Below, in pieces: positions 38,180 through 46,403 of a stretch of 64,000 nucleotides of DNA. Within the stretch, counting starts at the first letter, position 1, and each line of letters begins with the position of its first letter. The DNA lies in assembly GCF_004297405.1 (NCBI RefSeq), contig NZ_SCVC01000036.1:186001-250000 (forward strand), given 5' to 3'. Below the pieces are notes generated by a model. It did no database searches and had not been told where the DNA came from. It saw nothing but the letters and a program-made list of their open reading frames with translations. The position numbers and the translations under genes are program-made. Source of the stretch: Reyranella sp. Its GTDB lineage: Bacteria > Pseudomonadota > Alphaproteobacteria > Reyranellales > Reyranellaceae.

Positions 38180-39469
38180 CTAGTCGTCGATTGCGTCTTC
38201 GAGGGTACGCATGCCAGGACGCTTGGCAGAGACGAGCACCGCCATGTTTCCGGGCTTGTGCTGGTTCTTCCACATCTTGGTGTGAGCCTTGGGAATATCG
38301 GCCCAGTCGAAGACCTCGCTCATGCAGGGATCGATGCGGCGCTCGATCACGAGCTGGTTGGCCTGGCTGGCCTGCAGCAGGTTGGCGAAGTGGCTGCCCT
38401 GGATGCGCTTCTGGCGCATCCATACGAAGCGTGCGTCCATAGTGAGGTTGTAGCCGGTGGTGCCGGCGCAGAAGACCACCATGCCGCCGCGCTTCACGAT
38501 GAAGCACGAGACCGGGAAGGTCTGTTCGCCGGGATGCTCGAAGACAAAGTCGACATCGTTGCCCTTGCCGGTATGTTCCCAGATCGCCGCGCCGAACTTG
38601 CGGCACTTCTTCATGTACTCGGCATAGCCCGCCTGGTCGTCGACGTCGGGCAACTGGCCCCAGCAGTCGAAATCGTTGCGGTTGATGACGCCGCGCGCGC
38701 CGAGCGACATCACGAAGTCCTTCTTCGACGGATCGGAGATCACGCCGATGGCATTGGCGCCCGCGGTGGCGATGAGCTGCACGGCCATCGAGCCGATGCC
38801 GCCCGCCGCGCCCCACACCAGCACGTTGTGGCCGGGACGCAGGATGTGCGGACGATGGCCGAACAGCATGCGGTAGGCCGTGGCGAGCGTGAGCGTGTAG
38901 CAGGCGCTCTCTTCCCAGGTGAGATGCTGGGCGCGCTTCATGAGCTGGCGCGCCTGCACCTTGCAGAACTGCGCGAACGAACCGTCGGGCGTCTCGTAGC
39001 CCCAGATGCGCTGGCTGGTGGAGAACATCGGATCGCCGCCGTTGCACTCCTCGTCGTCGCCATCGTCCTGGTTACAATGGATGACGACCTCGTCACCGAC
39101 CTTCCAGCGCTTCACCTTGGCGCCGACCGCCCAGACGATGCCCGAGGCATCGGAGCCCGCGATGTGGAACGGCTGCTTGTGGACGTCGAACGGCGAGATC
39201 GGCAGGCCGAGACCCGCCCAGACGCCGTTGTAGTTCACGCCGGCGGCCATCACGAGAACCAGCACCTCGTCCTCGCCGATCGCGTGCGTCGGCACGACTT
39301 CGAGCTGCATGGACTGCTCGGGCGGACCGTGACGGTCGCGCCGGATAACCCAGGCATACATGTTCTTCGGCACGTGCCCCAGCGGCGGAATCTCACCGAC
39401 TTCGTAGAGATCCTTCTTCGGCTGGTTGGCCGTGGGATGCTGGCGAGCCGCAAAAGCGACGACGGTCAT
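38180..39469 (-). CDS. ccrA: Crotonyl-CoA carboxylase/reductase
   Basis: 429-residue NADPH-dependent reductive carboxylase making (2S)-ethylmalonyl-CoA from crotonyl-CoA and CO2, the key step of the ethylmalonyl-CoA pathway. It is a medium-chain dehydrogenase fold with the family blocks MAAGVNYNGVWAGLG, HIAGSDASGIVWAVG, TWEESACYTLTLATAYRMLFG (abridged), LVWGAAGGIGSMAVQL and the C-terminal HFANLLQASQANQ. AGGAGG lies just before ATG 39469. This supports C2 assimilation without isocitrate lyase, to be confirmed elsewhere in the genome. A palindrome in its upstream gap may control it. Confidence 0.95.
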   Translation of the reverse strand: MTVVAFAARQHPTANQPKKDLYEVGEIPPLGHVPKNMYAWVIRRDRHGPPEQSMQLEVVPTHAIGEDEVLVLVMAAGVNYNGVWAGLGLPISPFDVHKQPFHIAGSDASGIVWAVGAKVKRWKVGDEVVIHCNQDDGDDEECNGGDPMFSTSQRIWGYETPDGSFAQFCKVQARQLMKRAQHLTWEESACYTLTLATAYRMLFGHRPHILRPGHNVLVWGAAGGIGSMAVQLIATAGANAIGVISDPSKKDFVMSLGARGVINRNDFDCWGQLPDVDDQAGYAEYMKKCRKFGAAIWEHTGKGNDVDFVFEHPGEQTFPVSCFIVKRGGMVVFCAGTTGYNLTMDARFVWMRQKRIQGSHFANLLQASQANQLVIERRIDPCMSEVFDWADIPKAHTKMWKNQHKPGNMAVLVSAKRPGMRTLEDAIDD

Positions 39470-39635
39470 GGCTAAGCCTCCTGCAATGCGGCAAAGCTAT
39501 TGTTGCGCTCGCGAGATTGCAACGCACAAAATACTATTCCGAAAGAATGACGCAGGGGAAAAACAATAAAATTACGCCTGCCTTGCGGAAATCACAGATT
39601 GCGCAGCCCGTCGGAGTCGGGGCAGGCTCCCTCGT

Positions 39636-39655
39636 AGGTAAACGGTCGTTTACCT
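39636..39655. promoter_or_regulatory. 20-bp palindrome between ccrA and LLM gene (candidate TetR-type operator)
   Basis: AGGTAAACG-GT-CGTTTACCT is symmetrical over 20 bp with only the two central bases unpaired. It lies 29 nt before the LLM gene start and about 167 nt upstream of ccrA. TAAACG-N2-CGTTTA resembles operators of TetR-family repressors of acyl-CoA metabolism. No TetR gene is in the window. The same 215-nt gap is AT-rich close to ccrA and holds a weaker GTTGC...GCAAC inverted repeat (39502-39523). Confidence 0.6.
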
Positions 39656-39684
39656 CAAAGGCCTGAGTTTAGGGAGAAAGCACC

Positions 39685-40959
39685 ATGAAGCTCATGTGGT
39701 TCCACCTGATGCCGTACACGGAGCTTCCCGACGACTTCAATCAGAAGCACCCGAGCGTCTGGGTCGACATCCACTCTTCATTGTTCGACCCCAAGCGCGC
39801 GCACCACATGTACAACGACTTCATGGACGAGCTCGAATACGCCGCCGAGCTTGGCTACGACGCCGTCTGTGTGAATGAGCATCATTCAAACGGCTACGGT
39901 CTGATGCCCTCGCCCAACCTCATCGCCTCCTCGCTGGCCCGCCGCACGACCGACACCGCGCTCTGCGTCATGGGCAATTCGCTGGCCCTCTACAATCCGC
40001 CGACCCGCGTGGCCGAAGAGTTCGCGATGATCGACTGCATCTCGGGTGGCCGGCTGATCGCCGGCTTCCCGGTCGGCTCGCCGATGGACACCTGCTACGC
40101 CTATGGCCAGAACCCCAGCCTGCTGCGCGAGCGCTACTACGAAGCGCACGACCTGGTGAAGAAGGCGTGGACCGAGAAGGACACCTTCGCCTTCTCCGGC
40201 CGCTACAACCAGCAGCGCTACGTCAACATCTGGCCGCGGCCGATCCAGAACGACCCTCACCCGCCGATCTGGATTCCAGGCGGTGGATCGGTCGAGACGT
40301 GGCGGTGGTGCGCGGAGATGGATTACGTCTACTGCTACCTCTCCTACTACGGCTACAAGGCCGGCCTTACGACGATGCAGGGCTTCTGGAACGAGATGGA
40401 AAAGCTCGGTAAGGATCGGAACCCTTACCGCGCGGGCTTCCTGCAGTTCGTCGGTGTTGCCGAAAGCCGCCAGCAGGCTCTCGATCTCTACACCGAGCCT
40501 GCCGAGTATTTTTACGGCCGCTGCCTGCACGTCGACGCGCGCTTTGCGACTCCGCCCGGCTACACGACCGAGGCCACGCAGCGCGCCGGCATCGAGAGCA
40601 TGGTCGCCAAGGCCGCCAACACAGCGAGCTATTCGAGCAAGCTCAGCCTTAAGGCCACCAACATGAAGGACATCGTGGATGGTGGTTACGTCATCATCGG
40701 TTCGCCCGATGAAGTCGTCGAGCAGATCCGCCACGTCGCCAAGAGCCTCAACGTCGGCCATCTCATGCTGCTGCTGCAGTACGGCAACATGAGCAAGGAT
40801 ACGACCAAGTACAACACACGGCTGTTCGCGGAGAAGGTGATGCCGAAGGTCAAGGACCTGTTCGGCGAGTGGGAAGACAAATGGTGGCCGAAGCCCCTGG
40901 CCAAGGGCCAACGCGCCGCCGTTCCCGCCTTCCGTCCGCAAACCGTCGCCGCGGAGTAG
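39685..40959 (+). CDS. LLM-class flavin-dependent oxidoreductase
   Basis: 424-residue luciferase-like monooxygenase, requiring reduced FMN or F420 from a partner. MKLMWFHLMPYTELPDDF begins the TIM barrel, YDAVCVNEHHSNGYGLMPSPN and ALYNPPTRVAEEFAMIDCISGGRLIAGFPVG (abridged) are typical, and GSPDEVVEQI sits near the C-terminus. GGGAGAAAG precedes ATG 39685. The alpha/beta hydrolase gene starts 5 nt after the stop, making a two-gene operon. The substrate is unknown; monooxygenation then hydrolysis is a plausible pair. Whether it uses FMNH2 or F420 is undetermined. Confidence 0.9.
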   Translation: MKLMWFHLMPYTELPDDFNQKHPSVWVDIHSSLFDPKRAHHMYNDFMDELEYAAELGYDAVCVNEHHSNGYGLMPSPNLIASSLARRTTDTALCVMGNSLALYNPPTRVAEEFAMIDCISGGRLIAGFPVGSPMDTCYAYGQNPSLLRERYYEAHDLVKKAWTEKDTFAFSGRYNQQRYVNIWPRPIQNDPHPPIWIPGGGSVETWRWCAEMDYVYCYLSYYGYKAGLTTMQGFWNEMEKLGKDRNPYRAGFLQFVGVAESRQQALDLYTEPAEYFYGRCLHVDARFATPPGYTTEATQRAGIESMVAKAANTASYSSKLSLKATNMKDIVDGGYVIIGSPDEVVEQIRHVAKSLNVGHLMLLLQYGNMSKDTTKYNTRLFAEKVMPKVKDLFGEWEDKWWPKPLAKGQRAAVPAFRPQTVAAE

Positions 40960-40964
40960 TTCCA

Positions 40965-41756
40965 GTGTCCCAGCCTGTGACGACGACCGTCGAGGTCAAC
41001 GGTTTCCCCTGCCGTGTCTGGACGAAGGGCAAAGGCCCCAAGGTCGGCTTCCTGGCAGGCCTCGGCGGCCTGCCGCGGTGGCTGCCGTTCCTCGACAAGC
41101 TTGCCGAGACCCGTACGGTGATCGCGCCGTCGCTGCCGGGCTATCCGGGCGCGACCGGCCACACGGAACTCGACAGCCACCTCGACTGGGTGCTGGCGGT
41201 GCGCCAGTTGATCGACAAGGCGGGTCTCGCCGGGGCGGATCTGGTCGGCGCCTCGGTAGGTGGTGCCTTCGCGGCCGAAATGGCCGCGATCTTTCCGGAC
41301 CAAGTCGGCCGGCTGGTGCTGATCGCGCCCTTCGGCCTGTTCGACGACCAGGAACCGGCTGCCGACCCCTGGGCCCAGCGCCGGGACGTGTTGCCCGGCC
41401 TGATGTGCGCCGATGGCGACAAGTGGACCGCCCTTGTGACGCCCCCCGAGGGGGCTAATTCCGTCGAATGGCCGATCGAAATGAGCCGGGCGTCCGAAGC
41501 CGCCGCCCGCGCCTTCTGGCCACTCGGCAATACGCGGCTGGAAAAGCGTCTCGGCCTGATCGCGGCGCCCACCCTCGTTCTGTGGGGCGACCGGGATACC
41601 CTCCTGCCGCCGAGCTATGCACAGAAATTCGCGGCAGGGATCAACGGGGGAATTAACGGCGCGACACGGGCCGAAACCGTCCCCGAGGCCGGCCACCTCG
41701 CCTACCTCGATCAGCCCGACGCAGTCGCTCGGGCCGTCCTCGCCCATCTCGGTTGA
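40965..41756 (+). CDS. Alpha/beta hydrolase coupled to the LLM oxidoreductase
   Basis: 263-residue alpha/beta hydrolase with nucleophile Ser97 in GASVGGAFA, oxyanion region FLAGLGGLPRWLPFL, acid near LWGDRDTLLPP and His in PEAGHLAYLDQP. I chose GTG 40965, which sits just after the LLM stop codon and is served by CGGAG at the end of that gene; a start 32 codons upstream would run antisense-like through the LLM gene. Close spacing implies translational coupling. Likely substrates are esters or lactones made by the upstream monooxygenase (inference). Confidence 0.85.
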   Translation: MSQPVTTTVEVNGFPCRVWTKGKGPKVGFLAGLGGLPRWLPFLDKLAETRTVIAPSLPGYPGATGHTELDSHLDWVLAVRQLIDKAGLAGADLVGASVGGAFAAEMAAIFPDQVGRLVLIAPFGLFDDQEPAADPWAQRRDVLPGLMCADGDKWTALVTPPEGANSVEWPIEMSRASEAAARAFWPLGNTRLEKRLGLIAAPTLVLWGDRDTLLPPSYAQKFAAGINGGINGATRAETVPEAGHLAYLDQPDAVARAVLAHLG

Positions 41757-41873
41757 CAACTACGTGATCGGATAAAATCCCAAAGTTGTTGGGAAAACTG
41801 GCGCCCTTGGAGGTTGCGTCGCCAGTTCTGATCGCTATTGTCCGGCGCGTTGGGTTTTGCGAGGTGCACGGCA

Positions 41874-42473
41874 ATGACGATCCGTTCGACAAAGTTGACC
41901 GCGGTTTTTTCCTTGTTTGCGGCAGTTCTGGCGGTCGGCATGAGCCTGCCGGAGCGGCAGGCATCGGCCCAGGTGAAGGCCGTGCCGCGCGAAGGCGTGG
42001 CGTTCAACGATACGGTTACGCAGCGGGTCAAGATCGAGTCGGTCGATCCGGAAAGCCGCACCGTCGCCTTCACCTCGACGACCGGCCAGCTCGTGATCCT
42101 TCCGGTGACTGACAGTGTCACCAACCTCGCGGCGATCGAAGACAACTCGATGGCCAACGTCACCTATACCGAGGTGATCACCATGCTGAACCTGCGCCAG
42201 AAGGGCCCGGGCTCGCAGCTGGCGCGCCGCGATCAGATGGACACCAAGCCCAACGCGACGGATGTCGAGGCCGGCCGCTTCACGCTGACGGTCGTCGGCG
42301 TCGACCTCGCCAAGAACACCGTCTCGGTGATCGATGGCCGCGGTGGTGCGGTCCGCACCTACGCTGCCAACACGATCGCCAAGCAGGACATGCTGAAGAA
42401 GATCAAGGTAGGCGATGTCGTGATCGGCATGACGACGCCGCTGCTGGTCACGGCGATCGCGCCGGCGCGCTGA
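41874..42473 (+). CDS. Secreted protein of unknown function
   Basis: 199 residues with an N-terminal signal peptide (MTIRSTKLTAVFSLFAAVLAVGMSL, abridged, cleavage near ASAQ). The mature domain is beta-rich with repeated V-x-x-V patterns (VKIESVDPESRTVAFTST and FTLTVVGVDLAKNTVSVIDG look like two copies of a similar fold). This could be a small beta-barrel/OB-like module, but I recognise no family. GAGGTG is 7 nt before ATG 41874. It ends before a strong bidirectional terminator. Confidence 0.75.
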   Translation: MTIRSTKLTAVFSLFAAVLAVGMSLPERQASAQVKAVPREGVAFNDTVTQRVKIESVDPESRTVAFTSTTGQLVILPVTDSVTNLAAIEDNSMANVTYTEVITMLNLRQKGPGSQLARRDQMDTKPNATDVEAGRFTLTVVGVDLAKNTVSVIDGRGGAVRTYAANTIAKQDMLKKIKVGDVVIGMTTPLLVTAIAPAR

Positions 42474-42497
42474 TTCACAGCTTCAGATCAAGATGAA

Positions 42498-42525
42498 AAA
42501 ACGGCCAGCGAATGCTGGCCGTTTT
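42498..42525. terminator. Bidirectional intrinsic terminator
   Basis: Perfect 12-bp stem AAAACGGCCAGC/GCTGGCCGTTTT (42498-42509 and 42514-42525; GAAT loop) with a run of A on the left and T on the right, so it serves both strands. It lies between the convergent secreted-protein gene and the DUF427 gene. Confidence 0.9.
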
Positions 42526-42541
42526 CTTTTGCAGCCTCTCC

Positions 42542-42826
42542 CTAGCTCGCAACGCTGACGTCTTCCCAGAAGCCGATCCAGTGATCGACCGGCTGCATGC
42601 GTTGCTGTGGCGCTTCGTAGGACCAGGCCGCGCGCGGACTGCGCCGATCGCCTTCAGCGACATCGTAGAACTGGACGCCGTGGGGACATTTGAGATCGTT
42701 CGCCGTCTTGGGCGTGATCTGCAGCAGGTCCATGCGCACCGATTCGCGCGGGAAATAGCGGTAGCCATCGACTTCGAGAGTCCGATCGCTTTCGGCGATC
42801 ACCTTGCCCTGCCAAATAGCCTTCAT
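42542..42826 (-). CDS. DUF427-domain protein
   Basis: 94 residues: MKAIWQGKVIAESDRTLEVDG, YFPRESVRMDLLQ and the late QPVDHWIGFWEDVSV match the small DUF427 family, a compact beta fold of unknown function. The family often carries WxG-like and conserved Tyr/Phe positions, as here. It is convergent with the secreted protein across the terminator. No partner gene is evident. Confidence 0.9.
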   Translation of the reverse strand: MKAIWQGKVIAESDRTLEVDGYRYFPRESVRMDLLQITPKTANDLKCPHGVQFYDVAEGDRRSPRAAWSYEAPQQRMQPVDHWIGFWEDVSVAS

Positions 42827-42989
42827 GACGGTCGTCCTCCGGTCATGACCAGCATATGGGAAGCGCCCTTCGCCCTGTCGAGGCTACGCCTGGCGCAACG
42901 TCATTACCTTCCACATCATCGCTAGAACGCCGAATCGGGCGCATTTCCGAGGCACGGGCGGGTTACGCCCGAGTGACCAGGAGATCATC

Positions 42990-43802
42990 ATGCCCCGCCC
43001 CGCTTTCGTCGAAACCCGCGACGGCCACCTTCTTGCCTATCGTGACGAAGGCAACGGCTCACCGGTCGTGTTCATCCATGGCTGGTCGCTGTCCGGTGCG
43101 ATCTGGCAGCCGCAGCTCGACTATCTCGTCGCCAACGGCCATCGCGTCATCGTCTACGACCGGCGCGGCCACGGCCATTCAGCCAAGCCGCCGACCGGCT
43201 ACGACTACGACACTCTCTCCGACGATCTCGCGGCAATCCTCACCCATACCGGCGTCACCGGTGCAACGCTCGTTGGCCACTCGATGGCCAGCGGCGAGAT
43301 CGCACGTTACTTCGCACGGCACGGCGGCAGGCATGTCGCTCGGACGTTCTTCGTAGCGCCGACCACGCCTTTCGCTCTCAAGACATCCGACAATCCCGAA
43401 GGTACGGACCGAGCAGCCTTCGACCAGCTCGTGGCCGCCCTCGAAGCCGATACGAAACAGTACCTGACCGCTGGCGCACCGAGTCTCGTAGGTCCGGACG
43501 CCACGCCGGAAACGCTGAAGTGGGCGCTCGACATGGCCTTCCAGGCCGATCCCGCGGCTCTTGTGAAATGCGTGCGCGCCTTCACCGAGACCGACTTCCG
43601 CGCCAACCTGCGGACGATCAAGGTGCCGACCTTGGTCGTCTACGGCACCGCCGATCTGCCTATGATCGCCCGCAATGCCTATCGCACGAGTGCCGCGATT
43701 GCCGGCAGCCGCCTCGACGCCTATGAAGGCGCCCCCCACGGCTTGTTCATCACCGACCGAGAGCGCTTCAATGCCGACCTGCTCCGGTTCGCACGGAGCT
43801 AG
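42990..43802 (+). CDS. Alpha/beta hydrolase (haloperoxidase/esterase-like)
   Basis: 270 residues; nucleophile Ser98 in GHSMASGE, oxyanion HGW at 30-32, RRGHGHSAKPPTGYDYDTLSDDL typical of cofactor-free haloperoxidase-type esterases, acid near YGTADLPM and His in GAPHGLFITD. AGGAGAT precedes ATG 42990. It begins a three-gene same-strand run with the thioesterase (5 nt away) and the ABM-domain protein (11 nt further on). Confidence 0.85.
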   Translation: MPRPAFVETRDGHLLAYRDEGNGSPVVFIHGWSLSGAIWQPQLDYLVANGHRVIVYDRRGHGHSAKPPTGYDYDTLSDDLAAILTHTGVTGATLVGHSMASGEIARYFARHGGRHVARTFFVAPTTPFALKTSDNPEGTDRAAFDQLVAALEADTKQYLTAGAPSLVGPDATPETLKWALDMAFQADPAALVKCVRAFTETDFRANLRTIKVPTLVVYGTADLPMIARNAYRTSAAIAGSRLDAYEGAPHGLFITDRERFNADLLRFARS

Positions 43803-43807
43803 AGAGT

Positions 43808-44581
43808 ATGGAGTCGATCTATCGCGTCGATGGCGCCGCCGCCGAAACCAGCGCATTTGCAGGCGGCCCCTGGAATCCAAAGCTGCAGCATGGGGCTGCG
43901 CCCTCTTCGCTCATCTGCTGGGCGGTCGAGCGGCTTCCTTCGCCCGTGCCGATGCGAGTGGCGCGGTTGACCGTCGATCTCATGCGGCCGGTGCCCGTCG
44001 CCCCGCTCTCGATCGAAACGGAGATCGTCCGCGAGGGCCGCAAGATCCAGCTCGTGTCGGTGAGGCTGCTGGCCGACGGCGCCGAGGTCGTGCGCGCGAG
44101 CGCGCTGCGTATCCGCATCGAGCCCAAGGAAACACCCGCCGTCGCACAGGGTCCGAACGTCGAACTGCCGATGCCAGAGCTCTGCGGGGCTCCTGATTTC
44201 TTCGCGACCGAGACGCCGTTCCTGAAAGGCATCGACATGCGCGTCGCTGGGGGCGGCTTCCGCATTCCCGGCCCCGCGGCCGTCTGGTATCGCGCGACGC
44301 GGCCGATCGTGGCCGATGCCGCCATCTCGCCGTTGATGCGCGCCACCATCGCCGCCGACTTCTGCAACGGCACCTCGTCGGTCTTCGACATGAAGGACTG
44401 GACCTTCATCAACGCCGATTTGACGGTGAGCCTCGGCCGCGAGCCGGTCGGTGAATGGATCCTGCTCGATGCTGAAACCTGGGTCGGGCCCGATTGCGTC
44501 GGCATCGCTGCGGCACGACTTGCCGATACAAAGGGCTACTTCGGCCGCGCCGTACAGAGCATCATCTTCGAGAAGCGCTGA
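43808..44581 (+). CDS. TesB-like acyl-CoA thioesterase family protein
   Basis: 257 residues of hot-dog thioesterase type (4HBT_3-like). The N-terminal FAGGPWNPKLQHGAAPSSLICWAVERL and RVARLTVDLMRPVPVAPL are diagnostic; the C-terminal half repeats the fold (LMRATIAADFCNGTSS, LDAETWVGPDCVG). It should cleave or bind acyl-CoAs. Acyl chain preference is not predictable. It is in an operon with the preceding hydrolase. Confidence 0.85.
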   Translation: MESIYRVDGAAAETSAFAGGPWNPKLQHGAAPSSLICWAVERLPSPVPMRVARLTVDLMRPVPVAPLSIETEIVREGRKIQLVSVRLLADGAEVVRASALRIRIEPKETPAVAQGPNVELPMPELCGAPDFFATETPFLKGIDMRVAGGGFRIPGPAAVWYRATRPIVADAAISPLMRATIAADFCNGTSSVFDMKDWTFINADLTVSLGREPVGEWILLDAETWVGPDCVGIAAARLADTKGYFGRAVQSIIFEKR

Positions 44582-44592
44582 GGGGGCCAAAA

Positions 44593-44904
44593 ATGCTGAT
44601 CGTTCTCGCCGATGCCCGTTTCGATCCGGCCCAGGCCGATCAGGTGCGTGCCCTCGCGCGGCCGATGATCGAGGCCTCACGCGCCGAGCCGGGCTGCGCC
44701 GGCTACGACTACGCGTTCGACCTGCTCGAGCCCGACCTGATGCGCGTGCGTGAATGGTGGAAGGACGAGCAGGCGCTCAAGGACCACTTCGCGACGCCGC
44801 ACATGGCCGCCTTTCTCAAGGGCCTGCATACCCTCAAGCCCAAGTTCATCGCGATCAAGTGCCACGAGCTCGGGCCCGAGCGGAAGATGCCGAACGCGGC
44901 TTAG
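44593..44904 (+). CDS. Antibiotic-biosynthesis-monooxygenase (ABM) domain protein
   Basis: 103 residues of the ABM / quinol monooxygenase ferredoxin-like family: [34 protein letters not shown], then [21 protein letters not shown] and the [12 protein letters not shown] block (all abridged). These small dimers oxidise aromatics or quinols without cofactor, or degrade haem. AGGGGG sits before ATG 44593; an upstream in-frame start lies inside the thioesterase. The stop interlocks with the cysS stop (TTAG 44901-44904). Confidence 0.85.
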   Translation: MLIVLADARFDPAQADQVRALARPMIEASRAEPGCAGYDYAFDLLEPDLMRVREWWKDEQALKDHFATPHMAAFLKGLHTLKPKFIAIKCHELGPERKMPNAA

Positions 44905-46232
44905 CCGCGTTTCCAGGTCGTACCCTTCGGCCCGTCCTCCAGGATGACGCCTTTGGCCTTGAGGTCATCACGGATGCGATCGGACTCCTTGAAGTCCTTG
45001 GCCTTGCGCGCCGCCTGACGGGCAGCGATCGCAGCTTCGATCTCCGCGTCCGACGGGCCGGCCGACGCCGCTGCCGGCATCCAGCGAAACCAAGCTTCGG
45101 CATCCTGCTGCAGCAAGCCGAGTGCGCCGGCGCCGGCCCTCAACTCTGATGGATCACGCAACTGGTGAACGGCGCTGATGGCTTGGGGCGTGTTGAGATC
45201 ATCCGCCAGCGCTTCCTCGACACTCGCAGGCACGGGAACTGACTTCAGTTCCTTGCCGCGCAGCGCACCGTACCAGCGGTCGAGCGTCGCCTTGGCTTGC
45301 GTCAGCCCTTCATGCGTGAAGTCGAGCGGCTGGCGGTAATGCGCCGACAGCAGCAGCAGGCGGATGGCCTCGCCAGGATATTGATCAAGCAGCTCGTGGA
45401 CGGTGAAGAAGTTGCCCAGCGACTTGCTCATCTTCTCGCCGGAGATGTTCAGGAAGCCGTTGTGCATCCAGTACTTCGCCATGATGGCGTGACCGAAGGC
45501 CGAGCGGCTTTGCGCGATCTCATTCTCGTGATGCGGGAAGATGAGGTCGAGACCGCCGGCATGGATGTCGAAGGTCTCGCCGAGGTGAGCGGCGCTCATG
45601 GCCGAGCACTCGATATGCCAGCCCGGCCGGCCACGGCCCCATGGGCTCGTCCATCCTGCCTGCGCCTCGGTCGAGGGCTTCCACAGCACGAAGTCGGCCG
45701 GGTCTCTCTTGTAGGGCGCCACGTCGACGCGGGCGCCGGCGATCAATTCATCGCGCGAGCGGCGCGACAGGCGGCCGTAATCGTCCATGCTCGGCACGCT
45801 GAAGAGCACATGTCCCTCCGCAGCATAGGCATGGCCGCGCTCGATCAGCCGCTCGATCAGCGCAATCATCTCGCCGACATACTGTGTCGCGCGCGGTTCG
45901 ACGTCGGGCGGCAGCGCGCCGAGCCGGGCCATGTCGCTCTGATAGGCGGCGGCGGTGCGCTCGGTGAGCTGCTCGATCGGCTCCTTGTTCTCCGACGCGC
46001 GGGTCATGATCTTGTCGTCGATGTCCGTGATGTTGCGGACATAGGTGACGCGCGGATAGCGCCGCTTCAGCAGTCGGTAGAGCACGTCGAAAGCGACGAC
46101 CGGTCGGGCGTTGCCGATATGGACATAGTCGTAGACCGTCGGGCCGCAGACATAGAGCCGGACATTGGCGGCATCGAGCGGCGCAAACGGTTCTTTTTCG
46201 CGCGACAGCGTGTTGTAGATGACGAGGGACAT
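44901..46232 (-). CDS. cysS: Cysteinyl-tRNA synthetase
   Basis: 443-residue class I synthetase. The zinc/HIGH region is [13 protein letters not shown] (Cys29, HIGN 38-41). Further zinc ligands are Cys209 in HIECSAM and His234/Glu238 in [16 protein letters not shown] is at 267-271 in [11 protein letters not shown]. The C-terminal anticodon-binding domain ends with the [16 protein letters not shown] helix. It is a single normal-length copy. The 171-nt gap upstream (46233-46403) has no recognisable feature and probably holds its promoter. Confidence 0.97.
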   Translation of the reverse strand: MSLVIYNTLSREKEPFAPLDAANVRLYVCGPTVYDYVHIGNARPVVAFDVLYRLLKRRYPRVTYVRNITDIDDKIMTRASENKEPIEQLTERTAAAYQSDMARLGALPPDVEPRATQYVGEMIALIERLIERGHAYAAEGHVLFSVPSMDDYGRLSRRSRDELIAGARVDVAPYKRDPADFVLWKPSTEAQAGWTSPWGRGRPGWHIECSAMSAAHLGETFDIHAGGLDLIFPHHENEIAQSRSAFGHAIMAKYWMHNGFLNISGEKMSKSLGNFFTVHELLDQYPGEAIRLLLLSAHYRQPLDFTHEGLTQAKATLDRWYGALRGKELKSVPVPASVEEALADDLNTPQAISAVHQLRDPSELRAGAGALGLLQQDAEAWFRWMPAAASAGPSDAEIEAAIAARQAARKAKDFKESDRIRDDLKAKGVILEDGPKGTTWKRG

Positions 46233-46403
46233 CGCCCCTTGCTCCCGAATTCACATACGAACGAAGGCTGACTGGACCCGGACGGGTCTCAGACCTCGAT
46301 ACATCGCGCGCTGGACGCGCCGGGGAGGAAGAACAGCGACATGGCGGCAACCTATACGAAGGGTTCTTGCCGCGCAATTGACGCCCGGCGGCAATGGCTT
46401 TCC

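Noticed and set aside
46233-46403. A tRNA or small RNA between gltX and cysS
   Set aside because: No cloverleaf with CCA or TTCRA arm could be drawn, and the small open frames there are not protein-like.
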